Under the pieces are notes generated by a model. That model was not told the origin of the DNA, searched no databases, and saw nothing but the letters and a program-made list of their open reading frames with translations. From Haemonchus contortus (taxonomy: Eukaryota; Nematoda; Chromadorea; Rhabditida; Trichostrongylidae), in the NCBI GenBank assembly GCA_000469685.2, contig LS997562.1, positions 30,665,928 to 30,729,927 on the forward strand: a DNA stretch of 64,000 bases, in the 5' to 3' direction. Made by a program: the position numbers and the translations under genes. How positions within the stretch are numbered: the stretch's first letter is position 1; the number at the start of each line of letters is the position of its first letter. Positions 1-10,700 of this stretch are shown here, in pieces.

Positions 1-794
1 GCATGAAGCGTGGGGGGTGGGGGGGAGGGGATAGTGGATGTTTTCGTTAATGCTCATTTTGCCATCAACGTCAACCCCTTACAATACCTATTCGATAGAC
101 CCTTCGCTGTTGAAATTATTCTAATCATCCCACTTCTGATGATTTTTTTTTGCTCTCGCTCAATCCTTATCTATGACGAGGATGAGCTGCGAGAATTTAC
201 CTGGAACTGGCTCAGGAGAACGGGCAAGATATGTCGGCAAGGCCTGTCGATGGGAGAAATCACCACGACAAACTCGAGGGGTTTTGTCGGATGCCTGTGT
301 TGCTCCTGGAATCCCATCCTTGCTCCTGCTATCGGGCCTTCGATTTAAAATCAGAAAGTGAAAGCCCAAAAATCTGTGCTATCCAACCAGGTCATCCTAA
401 GCTGCTGTGAGTTGCAGCACAAGTGATGAGAAACCATCATGCAAGCAGGCTGGGTTATGAAGATCTTCTGGAAAGGTATCACGATATCATACGGATCACA
501 TCCACGCAGTCACTAGGCCACTGAGTTGTGGCCAGAGTAAAAGATTTCGCACTCATTTATTTGAGGAAGATCTCTGTCTCTCTCGAAGCCGAAACGATTA
601 TCGGAACCCTGGCAAAAAAGTGCTCTTGTTTGCAATCAACCAGAGTATCATCATTTTACAAACAAGTCATTATGGACGTGAAATGAAAGGTTCTCTTGGC
701 CGAATGAATTGAGCTCAAGTTGGAAACATTGGCATTCCGTACTGATTTTCTTGCAGAAATGTTATTCCCTCTTCCCCATCAGTAGGATGTCCTC
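1..794. other. Intergenic, no gene recognised
   Basis: Short open frames occur on both strands (for example 10-348) but they overlap one another, lack splice-site context and show no family motif. I see no repeat here that recurs elsewhere in the window. Confidence 0.4.
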
Positions 795-836
795 ACCCTT
801 CAAAAGCCTATGTCCTCACATAGGCTTTTGAAGGGT
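795..836. repeat. Perfect 18-bp hairpin
   Basis: Bases 795-812 are the exact reverse complement of 819-836, with a 6-nt loop (tcctca). The stem is not GC-biased and no gene abuts it. It could be the core of a small fold-back repeat or a structured RNA; nothing shows transcription. Confidence 0.7.
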
Positions 837-1120
837 AAATTGAGCTCAGAGTGAAAATCTTGATAATTCAAATTGGTTTGAGTGAATACGGCTTTGTTAT
901 ACAGCAGTACTGCTCCAACTTCCTTACCAGCACATTCATATCTTAAAGGTTTCTGGATGGCTACCCAAGAAGGGGAACGATTTTCTTAGTCACAAGTGTA
1001 TCGATACGTAGACGTATTTATTAGTGCTGGGAAGGATTCACTCGCGAGTCAATGCGACCGTTCTTTTACCTTTGTCTTTCATATGTTGGATAACACCAGT
1101 ACTGAAAATCGCATACAATG

Positions 1121-1423
1121 GCTGCTTTCATAGTCCGCAGGCAGGCGCGCAGGCAGGCGCGCAGGCAGGCGCGCAGGCAGTGCTAGGGGGGAGGAGGGAG
1201 GCAGACAGTGTAGGGCAAGCAGTCCACGCCCCTTCGAGGGGTTGAAAACAAACAACCTTCGAAGGGGCGTGGACTGTTTGCCTTACACTGTCTGCCTCCC
1301 TCCTCCCCCCTAGCACTGCCTGCGCGTCTGCCTGCGCGCCTGCCTGCGCGCGCGCCAGCGCGCCTGCCTGCGCGCCTGCCTGCGCGCGCGCCAGCGCGCC
1401 TGCCTGCGGACTATGAAAGCAGC
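1121..1423. mobile_element. Fold-back element with GC-rich internal repeats and 5-bp flanking duplication
   Basis: The 5' end (gctgctttcatagtccgcag) recurs inverted at the 3' end. The two arms meet at about 1,232/1,255 around a short A-rich loop. Each arm carries a run of GCAGGCAGGCGC-type units followed by a G-rich then C-rich block, so almost the whole element can fold on itself. CAATG flanks both sides (1,116-1,120 and 1,424-1,428), as expected of a target-site duplication. The right arm has more internal units than the left (it includes extra gcgcgcgccagcgcgc stretches), consistent with slippage. No coding capacity. Confidence 0.75.
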
Positions 1424-1428
1424 CAATG

Positions 1429-2513
1429 AGCCAGAAGCGCTTAGAAATGATGGGTTTATGAATAGATACCTCCAGCTACGAGTTTCTACGAGCTCACTAG
1501 CTCTACAAAACGACTGCTGTTCATCTTATACTGAGAGTGACTTTGTCCTACGTGATAAGGATACCCGTTAGGTAGAAATCTCACAAATTCTCACCTTTGT
1601 ACGTTTCGTCATGGCATGAACAGTATTTCAATTCAAAAAACAATTGGCAATCCAAAGGCTATGTAAAACGCAAGATTAGGGTGTGTCGTGGCTTCCGCCC
1701 GACTTATTGAAGGGCCTGGTCGGGCGCGCAGGGGTCCCGGCGCGCACAGCGTATCGGTGCCTGCGCGTCGGCTATACTCGACGCGTGCTCTGGCCTAATG
1801 CTAGCCGGCAGTGTCTCCATCATCGTCGTAGCCGGCCGCCATTGCCCGTCATCCTGTCGTCGTACCGCTCGAGCCTGGAAGTATGATGCAATCCGATGGA
1901 ATGTGATGTGATCGACTTGGGCATGGAAGCCCAAAGGTGCCGAGCGGTCCCGAGCCACGTCGCTTCCCCTCGTGAGATTAACGTGCTGGGTTCGTACCAC
2001 CTGAGACGCAGGTTGCTGATTTTCATCGTAGTTCAATTGCTGACGTATTTCATTTCCCTTTTTTATGTATATATGTATATAACAGGCATTTCCTTTTTAT
2101 CAATTCCTTTCATTGTCGTATTAATATTTCCTTATTTATTGGCGTATCCATGAAGACTGCGTATAGTATTGTGTTAGTGGTTAAGATCGTAGACGGTGAT
2201 GCCGTGAAGATAATATCTGGTTTGAATGTCGAGGATAGGCTGTGGCATGTTACCCCGGGTCATAGGAAGTAGCACGCGTAGGGTAGAGGTAGGAGTGCAG
2301 GGACAGCGTAGGGGCCGCTAGGGCCAAAGCAATATCTCGCGTGGCAAATGGGGCGAAAGCGAGCGCAGCGTGAGACCCCGATCAGGCAGTCACGCCGACG
2401 GCGACGCCGCTCTTAAGCGGAGAACACCGATGCCGACGTATAGCGAGGAGCAAGGCGTCACCGCCGGCGCGACAGGGTGGTATCAGGAAAGCGCTTATAC
2501 GAGGACTGGACTC
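1429..2513. other. Intergenic; GC-rich block at about 1.68-2.03 kb and 2.25-2.5 kb
   Basis: No gene recognised. Composition shifts sharply from AT-rich to GC-rich with many CG dinucleotides around 1,690-2,030 and again 2,260-2,520, separated by an AT-rich stretch. Frames on both strands through this block look like chance open frames in GC-rich DNA. It may be an old transposon of unknown type. Confidence 0.3.
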
Positions 2514-2771
2514 GGGGTACGGTGCTGTAAGATCGAAATTGTCGCGTCGCGACTAGAGAGGCGCTGCGCGCGAACTAATGTAGCGGAATGCAGCAGCAAG
2601 TAAGAAATACAGGAACCAAAGAACTAACATCATAATCTTTCCAAAAATAATAAACGCATATTCATTGAAGCGTATGTTGAACGTTAGAACTGTAATAACA
2701 AGGCGAATAGTATGCGACTGCCGCGCGCGGCGAATCGACCACGCAAAACCGATCCTACTGCCCGTCTCCCC
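2514..2771 (-). mobile_element. TIR-bearing MITE, copy 1 of 3
   Basis: About 258 bp, homologous to 26,494-26,756 and 56,819-57,077. Begins GGGGTACGGTGC and ends with the complementary type of terminus (gggcagtaggatc when reversed). Shared internal landmarks are gtcgcgtcgcg near the left end, gaatgcagcagc in the middle and gccgcgcgcggcgaatcga near the right end. Read on the minus strand it keeps the hydrophobic open frame seen in the other copies, broken by one stop. No convincing target-site duplication at this copy. Confidence 0.7.
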
Positions 2772-3525
2772 AGGCCTCGTACCTGCACTGAGGTTTTTTG
2801 AACGCTTGCTTTCATCTATAAGGGGATCTATTACTTAGATAATATTGTCACGGTATCAACCTCAACTTCCTATCCTTTTTGACTGTTCCTTTTACTTTCA
2901 GCGTTTTGTGCGGAAAACATATCGCCAAACAACTTGGCCAACGAAGTCATTACCTCGTACAAAAAAGAATAATGAACCAGTAACAACTTCAGTGATCGTG
3001 AGGGTGGAGGTCTATTGCTCATTAACTAGCCCCTTCACATCCCTATTGCTAGAAATAAACATGCGCGCTGATAACAATGATCTCCAGCTTATCTTGCAGA
3101 AGTAGAGGTGGAATTAGAGTTGTGATATGGTCGTTCTGCTCTGTCAGGCTGTCTAATGCGAAGCTTTCATCTGACAGCGTAAATCTGCGGCATGGGCGGG
3201 TAGGAACAAAGGCATCGTGGCTAATCCAAGGCACAGAGATGATCGTCGTAGTTATTAAGGAAGATTGTGTAGCTGCAAATTAGGCATCAAAAAATCTGGA
3301 AAAGAGCAGAGGGGAACGGAAAACAAGTAAATGATCAGCAGACTTTAAACAAACGATCTACACTGTCGATTTCACCAGGAGCTGATGTGAGGAGCAGAAC
3401 GGAATGTGGAAGCGGAAACAACAAGCTAAGCTTTCTCTCTCGAGCCCTGCTGCTCAAAGAGTTCTGACCGCAGATCAGGAACTCTTATATACCCTTGTGT
3501 AAAAAAGTCTACATTCGCTCATTAA
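2772..3525. other. Intergenic, nothing recognised
   Basis: Only overlapping short frames; no repeat shared with the rest of the window and no splice-bounded open frame. Confidence 0.35.
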
Positions 3526-4074
3526 CAGTAGCGCTCAAAAGTATTCGGCGAAATGCTTCTTCAGTTATAATTTTCAGTCGTAACTGCTTTCCTACTGGAT
3601 CTAATCAAGCGAAATTTCAGTATGTGTAGCATTGGTGTAGTGTGAATATTTACCACTATTACCCTGCATTCTGGTCATGTTCCAGATATCTAAAAGGGCT
3701 TGAACAAAAAATCAACTGGGAATACGAATGGTGGTCCTTCTAGGAGTCCTTCCCTTTTTGCCATGTCTTAAGTGTACTAGCACTAATGTCGAACCCAGAA
3801 GAGAAGGAAAACGTACTCAAGGTCGGAATAACTGCAGAGGTCACAAACTTGCTTTCAGCACAGTCTACAAACGCCTCCCCATTAATATATGGATATGGCC
3901 GTTTTGCAGTCAAATAGTGTTGGACAGTGTAGAATATTCATCAGCTAAACATATCAAAATTTCATGTGATTTGCTCCACTGGAAGAAAAGTTACGGCAAG
4001 TTAAAGTTGGCCGAATACTTTTGAGCGCTAGTGTAGCTCATATAAAGTTGGCCGAATACTTTTGAGCGCTACTG
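3526..4074. mobile_element. Non-autonomous Tc1-like element
   Basis: A 24-bp perfect terminal inverted repeat begins CAGTAGCGCTCAAAAGTATT at 3,526 and ends at 4,074 with its reverse complement. The CAGT start and the CAAAAGTATTCGG core are typical of Tc1 superfamily termini. About 550 bp, too short for a transposase. The right end is duplicated: near-identical copies of the terminus plus 'tagctcata' lie at about 4,007-4,040 and 4,047-4,085. TA is present on the right flank; the left flank is TAA, so the duplication is imperfect. Confidence 0.65.
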
Positions 4075-4112
4075 TAGCTCATACATAAGTCAGGAACAAC
4101 TGAAGGAACTCA

Positions 4113-4397
4113 CTTGACATTGGCAGCTCATGGTGAAGAATGCATCATCCTCATCGTCTTCCGGTGCTTTATCTGGAAGCTTATCGTGATCATTCGTGAT
4201 AGGCCTTGGAAATAACTATTGAATCTTCTTTTTAACAGTCCATGTTTTTCAGAACCATCTTTCATTACACTCATCAAGACGGCTAAATCCACGTGGTAAA
4301 TGATTAGATCTTTCAGAAGTTTCTCGTCGAGAGCATCCTTTTGAGTGGGATAGCAAGTGTGCTTGAAGATTCTAGAACCAACGCTCATTGTCACCAT
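4113..4397 (-). CDS. Hypothetical exon(s), unrecognised
   Basis: On the minus strand an open frame of 89 codons begins MVTMSVGSRIF. In a shifted frame the region ends with an acidic stretch (PDKAPEDDEDDAFFTMSCQC) running into a good donor, gtgagt, at 4,112-4,107. A short intron or a frameshift near 4,190 could join the two. I recognise no family. It lies just beyond the outer end of the inverted duplication and has no partner near 15.3 kb, so it is not part of the duplicated unit. It may be an exon of an otherwise unseen gene or chance. Confidence 0.25.
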
Positions 4398-4961
4398 TTG
4401 GGAAAAAGGCTAACAATCAGTAATATGACAGCGTAATACTAGAACTTGAGCCCTACGAGCATTGCCGAACGGTGGAACTAGCCTTCCTTGACTCTTTTAA
4501 TGCTGCTACGTTGGCATGTGAAAATTTCTTATTTGCCCCTTGGGTCTTCCTCAATTCGCCAGGACCTGTTATCCTTCCGGGTTGGAGGAAGCTACGATTC
4601 AGATAGCCACCACCCATCCACAGTAGTTAAGCACACCACCCATGCAAGAGGTGAGTGGGCTTTGGGGCATATATTGTAGTCCACGAAGTAGTTCAGTCAA
4701 ACGATTGAATGGGGATATTAAGCAATTCTTGAAGGTCGGTTTAATTTTCTTATGGAAGCCCTGGGGAAGGGGAAACTTATCAACCGACTACTGTTCCAAA
4801 GCCAACTTCGCATGATTCTCTTGCGACATTAATTTCGTAGTGAGAGAGGTGAAGAGCGACATGCTCGAAGGAAGTCTGTAGTCTCGACACTTTCTTCGTG
4901 ACCTTGTAAGCACGTTCCAATAAACAAACATTGGAATACAACGAAATCCTACTGCTGGAGA

Positions 4962-4967
4962 TTTATT
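4962..4967 (-). terminator. Polyadenylation signal of the minus-strand ASP gene
   Basis: AATAAA on the minus strand, 11 bases after the TAA stop (4,980-4,978). The other ASP copy has AATAAA at the equivalent place. Confidence 0.7.
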
Positions 4968-4977
4968 GCTGAAGTCT

Positions 4978-7229
4978 TTAAGGAGCAATACAGAGTCCTC
5001 CATCTTTGCTACAAGTGCAACCAGCACATTGGCAGTCCTGATTAGTTGTGCACGGATCTCCGACTGTATAAATCGGTTCGCCAATGAAGTTTCCTCTGAA
5101 ACTCAGCTTTTAAGGAGGCTTCCCAAAGAAAATAATTTTGCTCGTCCTTACCCAGGGTTGTATTCGCATGCGACAAGTGTATAAGAATTCCAACAAGTGA
5201 AGATTCCACAACCAATAGTGTTGCTTGATTGCCAGGCCAACTGAAGCGGCGATAGACATTCCTCGTGAATTCTGTTGAAGATTCTATTCCCACCTGAGTA
5301 TATTCCTGTATTACGTTTTGGTTGAACACTTTCATACTGAAAACGTTATCCTGAGGTGCACCATATTGCTGTAATTCGTTGAACCAGGCTTTGACACCCT
5401 AAAGAAGATCGGTATCGTTCTGTGGAGAAAATGCAGCAGGACTTCATATTGCAACCTCTGCTGCAGCCTCTGTTTGGTTGATAGCAACAGTTAATATGTT
5501 ATGGGTGTTATATCCCCATTGGTTGTTTTGCTGCTCTGCGTTGTACCCAAACGTGCAACTCTTTGCCCATTCCACCACATTTGCCTCCACGTTGCAATCG
5601 TAACTCTATAACAGCTCATTACAAGCAATGTGTGATAGAAAGAGTTTTCTTTGAACTGATGTAAATGAATACGAAAGTAAGGAAGATTTAAATTTAGTGT
5701 GAGAATGGCCAAAGCAGAATAGTTGTAACATATCCGTACCACTTTCATCATTGTAGCCGCTTTTGGAGCGAACCCTCCGACATTGTTTCGAGCCAGTCCT
5801 CTAGCTATGAGGGATCTGGAAAATTCCACTTATCAAATTGTTTTCGTGCATTTTTCGAGACGGAAACTTGCCGATACTCATTGTGTTTGTCGACAAACGT
5901 CTTCCTAGCTTCATCTGTCATTTCGTTATTATTCTCAGGGCACATCCCACCTAAGAGAGTGTTCTTTGGGAATCATTAGCTCGGAGCCGAATAAACACAC
6001 TTTCTTCGTGCAAACCTGGATGGTATATTTTAGGTGTTGTTGTAGGTTTCTCTGTAGTCGGTGGCATGACGGTAGTATATCCTGGGGGAATACAAAGGGC
6101 CTCGTCTTTACTACAAGTGCAGCCAGTGCATTGACAGTCTTCATCAGTTGTGCATGGATCTCCGATGTCGTAAATATAGCGATTGATCCTATTTCCTCTA
6201 TAATTTGATTGTTGAAAGAAATTTCGAGAAAACGAGCTCGGTATTGCAATCTCCTTGACTTACGCAGGGTTGTACTCGCATGCTACAAGTGTCATGGTTG
6301 GGCACCATTCAACTGCGCAGCCGATTTTGTTACTAGACTGCCAGGCCACCTGTAAAGAGCATGTATTCGACGTTAGTCAAACGGTGCAGCTATGAATCCT
6401 GTAAACACCTGTGTGTAGTGGCCAACACCCCTATGAAAAACTTCCATTGTCAGGATATTTTCATCTGGCACACCAAACATCTTCAATTCCCAGTACCAGG
6501 CTTGGACGCTCTGGAAATGTGAAAGCATTTTTAAAGAAGACCTAATAGCAATTAAAAAATTCCAACATACTAATTTTGCAGACTCCGTTTTGCTGTAATT
6601 AGTCCCTCCTAGCATCCACAAGTTCTGACCCCAATAATTTCTTTGCTCTGGTGGATCATGTTCGAACTTGCACTCTTTTGCATATGCCGCCGTATTTGCC
6701 TCAACTTCGCAATCATAACCCTGAAAAACCCTGGCTCACATGCTTTCGTGCTTTGTTCGATAGAGCACAGAACGGCTGAAGGCTAAGGAAATATAATCAA
6801 GGACTAGAAGCTGCGCATCGTACCACTTTCAACATTCGAGCTGCTTTCGGAGCGAATCCTCCAAGTTTATTCTTGGCCTGTCCTTTGGCAATTATAGATC
6901 TGAAAACTTCGCTAATCGTGCTGTCGATGCGATCTAATATACGTTTTGCTCAGTTAGTACCAACCGATACTCATTGTGTTTATCTACGAAAATCTGCCTA
7001 ATTTCATCAGTCATGCCATTATTAGAATCGGGGCAATACGATGCTGAAAAAAAAAGATTTCGATTAAAAAGGTAGACTTATGGGGTCGAAATAGTGACAA
7101 GCACTACTCACCTTCCAGACGTGCTGGCGCCAGGAGCGCCTAAATGGGTTCAACTAAAAATCTATTCACTACTTAAAGGCAACAGACAATGAGACTTACG
7201 AGGCAGGCAATCGAGATAGGTATTAGCAT
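4978..7229 (-). CDS. Two-domain Ancylostoma secreted protein (ASP-1-like, SCP/TAPS/CAP), copy A
   Basis: Secreted CAP-superfamily protein; hookworm two-domain ASPs are released by infective and parasitic stages, exact activity unknown. Deduced exons (5' to 3'): 7229-7200, 7139-7112, 7043-6965, 6899-6824, 6720-6571, 6510-6409, 6349-6264, 6197-6016, 5950-5872, 5815-5740, 5605-5456, 5398-5294, 5240-5152, 5095-4978. All phases join to 449 codons plus TAA. Layout: signal peptide about 1-20, CAP domain 1 about 22-185, Cys-rich hinge 191-220, Thr/Pro linker 222-245, CAP domain 2 about 247-412, Cys-rich tail 417-449. CAP signature GHYTQVAW is present in domain 1; domain 2 has QEYTQLAW. Relative to the plus-strand copy I saw five replacements: E202D, I218L, S359G, E369K and E443G. 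Reading frame is fully open. Start chosen for the leader and the TATA box 42 bases upstream. Confidence 0.93.
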
Positions 7230-7270
7230 GTCTCACGATGTATGTGATTGTCTATAGCATCGTCATGGAA

Positions 7271-7278
7271 CTTTTATA
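7271..7278 (-). promoter_or_regulatory. TATA box of minus-strand ASP gene
   Basis: TATAAAAG on the minus strand, ending 42 bases before the ATG at 7,229. The same box and following sequence occur in the other arm. The short interval suggests a very short 5' UTR or a trans-spliced leader; no leader acceptor is obvious. Confidence 0.6.
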
Positions 7279-7626
7279 GCGACTACAACTACAACTTCTA
7301 CTTTTGAATTATTCGATGTTCACGAACGAAACAATGGCACCTCTATGAAACCCTATGACAGTGCTTGTTTTTGCGGTGATTGGAAGAATAAAGCAGAGAA
7401 ATTAATGCTGTGCAATTGTGCGACGAATATGCATTTCCAGGTTCTGCATTCAGCTCACTTTTCAAAAATAGGAAAAACCGTCGCAGAGAGTGAACTATTT
7501 CAAGAATAACTTTCGACCAGACTATCGTTCTATTTCTAAGAACAACATTATAACAGAAAGCAACTCATTGGGCAGTAACATCAAATTCGCGCAGACATCA
7601 CCGAGACAATGATGACTCTATAAAAA

Positions 7627-7694
7627 ACTCTAGAAAAGTAATTATTTCTGCTTTCAATGCACTCTAGAAAAGTAATTATTTCTGCTTTCAATGC
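7627..7694. repeat. 34-bp tandem duplication unique to left arm
   Basis: Two identical 34-bp copies (7,627-7,660 and 7,661-7,694) starting actctagaaaagtaattatt. The right arm has a single, slightly diverged copy at about 12,370-12,405, so the duplication arose after the arms split or was lost in the other. Confidence 0.85.
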
Positions 7695-8172
7695 AAGAAT
7701 AAGGTAGAGATTTGATGCTGCCCAAATTGTTTGGGAGTGTGCTTTTCCAGTTCCTAGAAAAATTTGCGTTTATGATAAAAATGGAAAATGGTTAGGGAGC
7801 GGTTAAACAGCCGTACAGACTTTTTTACCTTATACCGAGTCAGCACGACTATTAAAAATCCCCATGTGCAGCTTTCTCTAAATCTCACCATAGTGTAAAT
7901 GTTGGTTTCTCTGCTTGAATTCGGACGAGGTCGGTAAAGTTCTTCATTCCAGCTCACCTTCCCGCGGAATTGCCTTCTTCTGAGCCTGGAAAGATCGAAA
8001 TACTTTATGTTTACCCGACCAAACGCCTCAACTACCCTACGGAAATTCGAGACCTCAGAAGCCATCACGTAAACTCAAGTTGGCCCACTTAAGGTAGATC
8101 ACTGCAATCCTCGCGACCACTTAGGAGCCAGCAGCGGTTCAGTAAGCACGTCGGACTTGATGTAGTTCAGAC

Positions 8173-8670
8173 TCACTGGTGGAAGGCCAATCTTATATAC
8201 GGCCTTAGCTCCCACGTGATTGTGAGACATTGTTCACTACGGTTCATTTTCGGCATAGTGAGCTGTATCCAGAACTCGAGGGTTTTCTGTGCGGGTGTGT
8301 GCGATTCTTGAACGATTCCAAGACCTCGGCCTTGTCCTCGAAGCCGGCCCGTGATGAATTTCCACCCTGCGGGCGCCCAAGGCCGTTGGGTGAATGACCA
8401 ACCTTGCCCTCTGAATGCTCTTTGGTGCGTACGTATCTCGGTCTTTGTTTCGCTGATGTACACGTCCCCATAGGTGCAACATGTTATCTTATAGATCAAT
8501 CCCGCGATTGTACAGTCCTCGCCAGTTGGGCAGACCACACAGTTAGGAGTGGTAGATGAGCGGTCGTAGAGTCGATTGCGAACCAGCCGGTGCTTCAGGT
8601 TGTAGGAGGGTTCATCCAAGATGGCAACTAGATTTTCAAGATCCAACGGTCGAAGAATGTGCGTTGCCAT
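8173..8670 (-). pseudogene. GIY-YIG endonuclease domain of the Penelope-like element
   Basis: Minus-strand frame of 165 codons. Around codons 55-85 it reads GLIYKITCCTYGDVYISETK, the GIY...YIG core with a substitution at the third position of the second motif (YIS for YIG), followed by a TEIRTHQRAF stretch that fits the R..eH region. Two Cys before the core (CVVCPTGEDC) match the extra Cys knot seen in Penelope endonucleases. The C-terminal end NRSEQCLTITW fits the usual NR.E...S.W tail. The domain nicks target DNA in active elements; this copy is cut off from its RT by frameshifts. Confidence 0.8.
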
Positions 8671-8912
8671 TGAGAGCAGCTATTTCGCGTGCCATCTTCA
8701 CTGATCCTTTTCGTTCATCATCTCCGCTCAGACACTGGCTGCTGTACGGAACATATTCCTTATGACGGCTCGCTTGGTCTGAATAGGATGAGTCAAGTGG
8801 CAATGCACAAAGATGTTTTTGTTGCTGGGCTTCCTGTACCAGTTGAGAGCATCCCGCTATACTGCCTCTTTTGCACATTCAGAAATGGAAGCCAGCCTCC
8901 AGAGGATCGTTC

Positions 8913-9431
8913 TCATGTCAGACGGAAGCGCTTGGATCGAGTGTTAAGTAGGTCAAAACACATGTCCATCTGTTCTTGTGTCGAGCGAAACACGAAACAG
9001 TAATCAATATAGCGGCAGTAGAGCATAGGGTGGTGTTCTAAAACTGGCGCTTCAATTTTGGACATGAAGGCTATGGCCAGAAAAGGCGTCAGACGTTGAC
9101 CCATAGCTAAGCCCCTGACCTGCTCGAAATACTCTCCCGACCATCTGAAAATGTTACCCGACCATCTGAAATTGCTGCACCTGAGGCATTCCTTAAACAA
9201 TGATATCACCTGATCAGTAGAGAGTCCATGCATGTTGATCATGCTTTGATGCTGATTTAGCAGTTCTAGTACTGCTTTCATGGTGGAAACGTTACTCACG
9301 TTAGTGTAGAGGCTCTCTACATCAAATGATTCAATGACGAAGGCAATATATGGATGAAGTGCTCGGAGGCCGTTCAGGAACATTTGGGTGTCTGTAAGGT
9401 GGTAGGGTACGTGTTTGAGAAGCTGTACCAA
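8913..9431 (-). pseudogene. Reverse transcriptase core of the Penelope-like element
   Basis: 172-codon minus-strand frame. Motif A is seen as SFDVESLYTNV, motif B as GLAMGQRLTPFLA and motif C as YCRYIDYCFV. Motif C normally reads YIDD, so the second catalytic aspartate is replaced by tyrosine. Between A and B a short in-frame duplication gives NFRWSGNIFRWSG (24-nt duplication at about 9,139-9,180). The substitution alone would abolish polymerisation. Downstream remnants such as WYRKPSNKNIFVH confirm the Penelope rather than LINE type. Confidence 0.85.
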
Positions 9432-9604
9432 GATTGCATCAAGAAATTATCAGCAAGTATAGGACTGGGAAACACGGTGACAAGGATCCAAACCCGTTGA
9501 TTTGGTAGTTGTCGTTCACACTCGGTTGAGAGCGTGACACCGCGTTTGAAAGTTCTTGATTGGGGATGGTCGGTAAATAGAAGTTCCCCCCAAATGGTGT
9601 TTTG

Positions 9605-10216
9605 TCATGATAATGCCATGTTGAAGGGGATTACCACAAATTTTCCTCTTTTGTCACTGATGGACAGTCTCATGGTCCGCGACTTGATTAGATCTTGTCC
9701 TTGCTTCAGACCACAAGCTTGATGTTGTTTTTGGAATCTGCTCAGCACTTTTAATACTCCATCAGCGAATATTCTGAAGCTGACAACGGAACTAAGGTTA
9801 GGCTCCTGTTGTTTGAAGTATGTGCGAGGGCCGACCTCAACTTTGTCCAGGAGCTGGACTTGGAGGTCATGCAAAATGCATATAATTCTACGCATAACAA
9901 AGGTGGAATTGGACTGACAAGGGAAGGATCCCAAGTCGAAGTGGCCATTCGAAATGGGACCTATACTGCTAGACGTATTTTTTGATGCTGATTTCAAATC
10001 TGCATTCAAAATCTGCCAAACGATTCTCTGAACGAAGTTATGGAGGGTGGTCTCCGGAAGGCGCTCAACAGGGGAAAGCACAAAAGCCATGGTCGCCGGC
10101 AGCATAGCAGTGGCCGATTGGAGTGGAGGTAAACGTGACGCTTCACAGGCACGAGACCGAGGATCGAGTCTGGTAGGCGGAGGCGTTTTTGCATCTTGTA
10201 GGACTTTTCCCTTCAC
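9605..10216 (-). pseudogene. N-terminal region of the Penelope-like element
   Basis: 203-codon minus-strand frame. The 3' half carries RTMRLSISDKRGKFVVIPFN, the conserved segment just upstream of RT in Penelope-like elements. The 5' half (HNFVQRIVWQILNADL...GHFDLGSFPC) is repeated in inverted orientation at 11,180-11,330 and, more distantly, in the 53.7 and 55.6 kb repeats (NFVPRIVSQIWNTDL...), so it is probably repeat or pseudo-LTR sequence read through rather than conserved protein. Confidence 0.7.
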
Positions 10217-10312
10217 GTTGTAAAAATCTTTCTATGTTAGTTGTACTGCCTTCAGCGACTTTTTAGTTGCTGGAGGCGAGTCACTACCGAGTCACTTTCT
10301 TAAACCGTCTGA
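9890..10312 (-). repeat. Inverted-repeat arm 1 associated with the Penelope-like element
   Basis: Reverse complement of 10,943-11,330, including the motifs gaaagatttttacaacgtg and agttgctggaggcgagtc. About 390-420 bp, several percent diverged with small indels. The inner 630 bp between arms contains no Penelope domain. Penelope-like elements often carry repeats in direct or inverted arrangement, and this fits that habit. Confidence 0.85.
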
Positions 10313-10394
10313 CATCTATTCCAACCACCAACATTATAAAATTCTATTCTTATTGTAACAGATTTCAAATTCACTCTAGGATAACTTTCACCTA

Positions 10395-10700
10395 TTATAA
10401 GCGAATGCGATAATCTAGCACGAAGTGTTTGAAACAAAGATGTCTTCCACAATTAGCGCAACGAATGGAAAAATTCACTTTTATCACAGCGCTTTCCATC
10501 TGGATTTGTTTGTTGTCTCGCTCTAACCAATGTCCTGGGAAGAAGAGCCTGCAACTGCTTTTTGGACACTTCCACATTACCAAACATGAACGACCCGCTA
10601 GATGTGCTTGCTGTTTTCTCTTCATCATCCGGTTCCATTAGTGGATCTGCCTCTCCGTCCTCAATCACGCAGTCTTCTTCACTCTCAATATCGAGGTCTT
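10395..10700 (-). pseudogene. Acidic peptide plus CxxC segment, possible DNA-transposase fragment
   Basis: Minus strand, two overlapping frames. One gives a strongly acidic, Ser-rich stretch (CVIEDGEADPLMEPDDEEKT) followed by a basic segment. A one-base shift gives RCANCGRHLCFKH, a Cys/His cluster. Acidic region plus CxxC...CxxH recalls the ends of piggyBac-type transposases, but no catalytic core is visible and the order is compressed, so this is a guess. The region lies between the two Penelope-associated inverted repeats. Confidence 0.25.

Larger units (their letters stand above)
4795..8016 (-). repeat. Left arm of the large inverted duplication
   Basis: Matches 11,843-15,265 in reverse complement over the ASP gene, its upstream region and about 180 bp past the gene end. 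Differences are scattered single-base changes, a few small indels, a 34-bp tandem duplication in this arm (7,627-7,694) and a 201-bp insertion in the other arm. Outer similarity fades near 4,795; inner similarity stops near 8,016. Confidence 0.9.
8173..10216 (-). mobile_element. Penelope-like retroelement with GIY-YIG endonuclease, decayed
   Basis: Minus-strand blocks in the canonical order for an endonuclease-bearing Penelope-like element: N-terminal region with a KFVVIPFN motif (10,216-9,605), reverse transcriptase (9,431-8,913), RT thumb/connector remnants split over frames (8,878-8,670), and GIY-YIG endonuclease (8,670-8,173). The frame is broken at least between the N-terminal block and RT and between RT and the endonuclease. 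It sits in the spacer of the ASP inverted duplication and is flanked by an inverted repeat of its own 5' part. Not functional as it stands. Confidence 0.85.
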
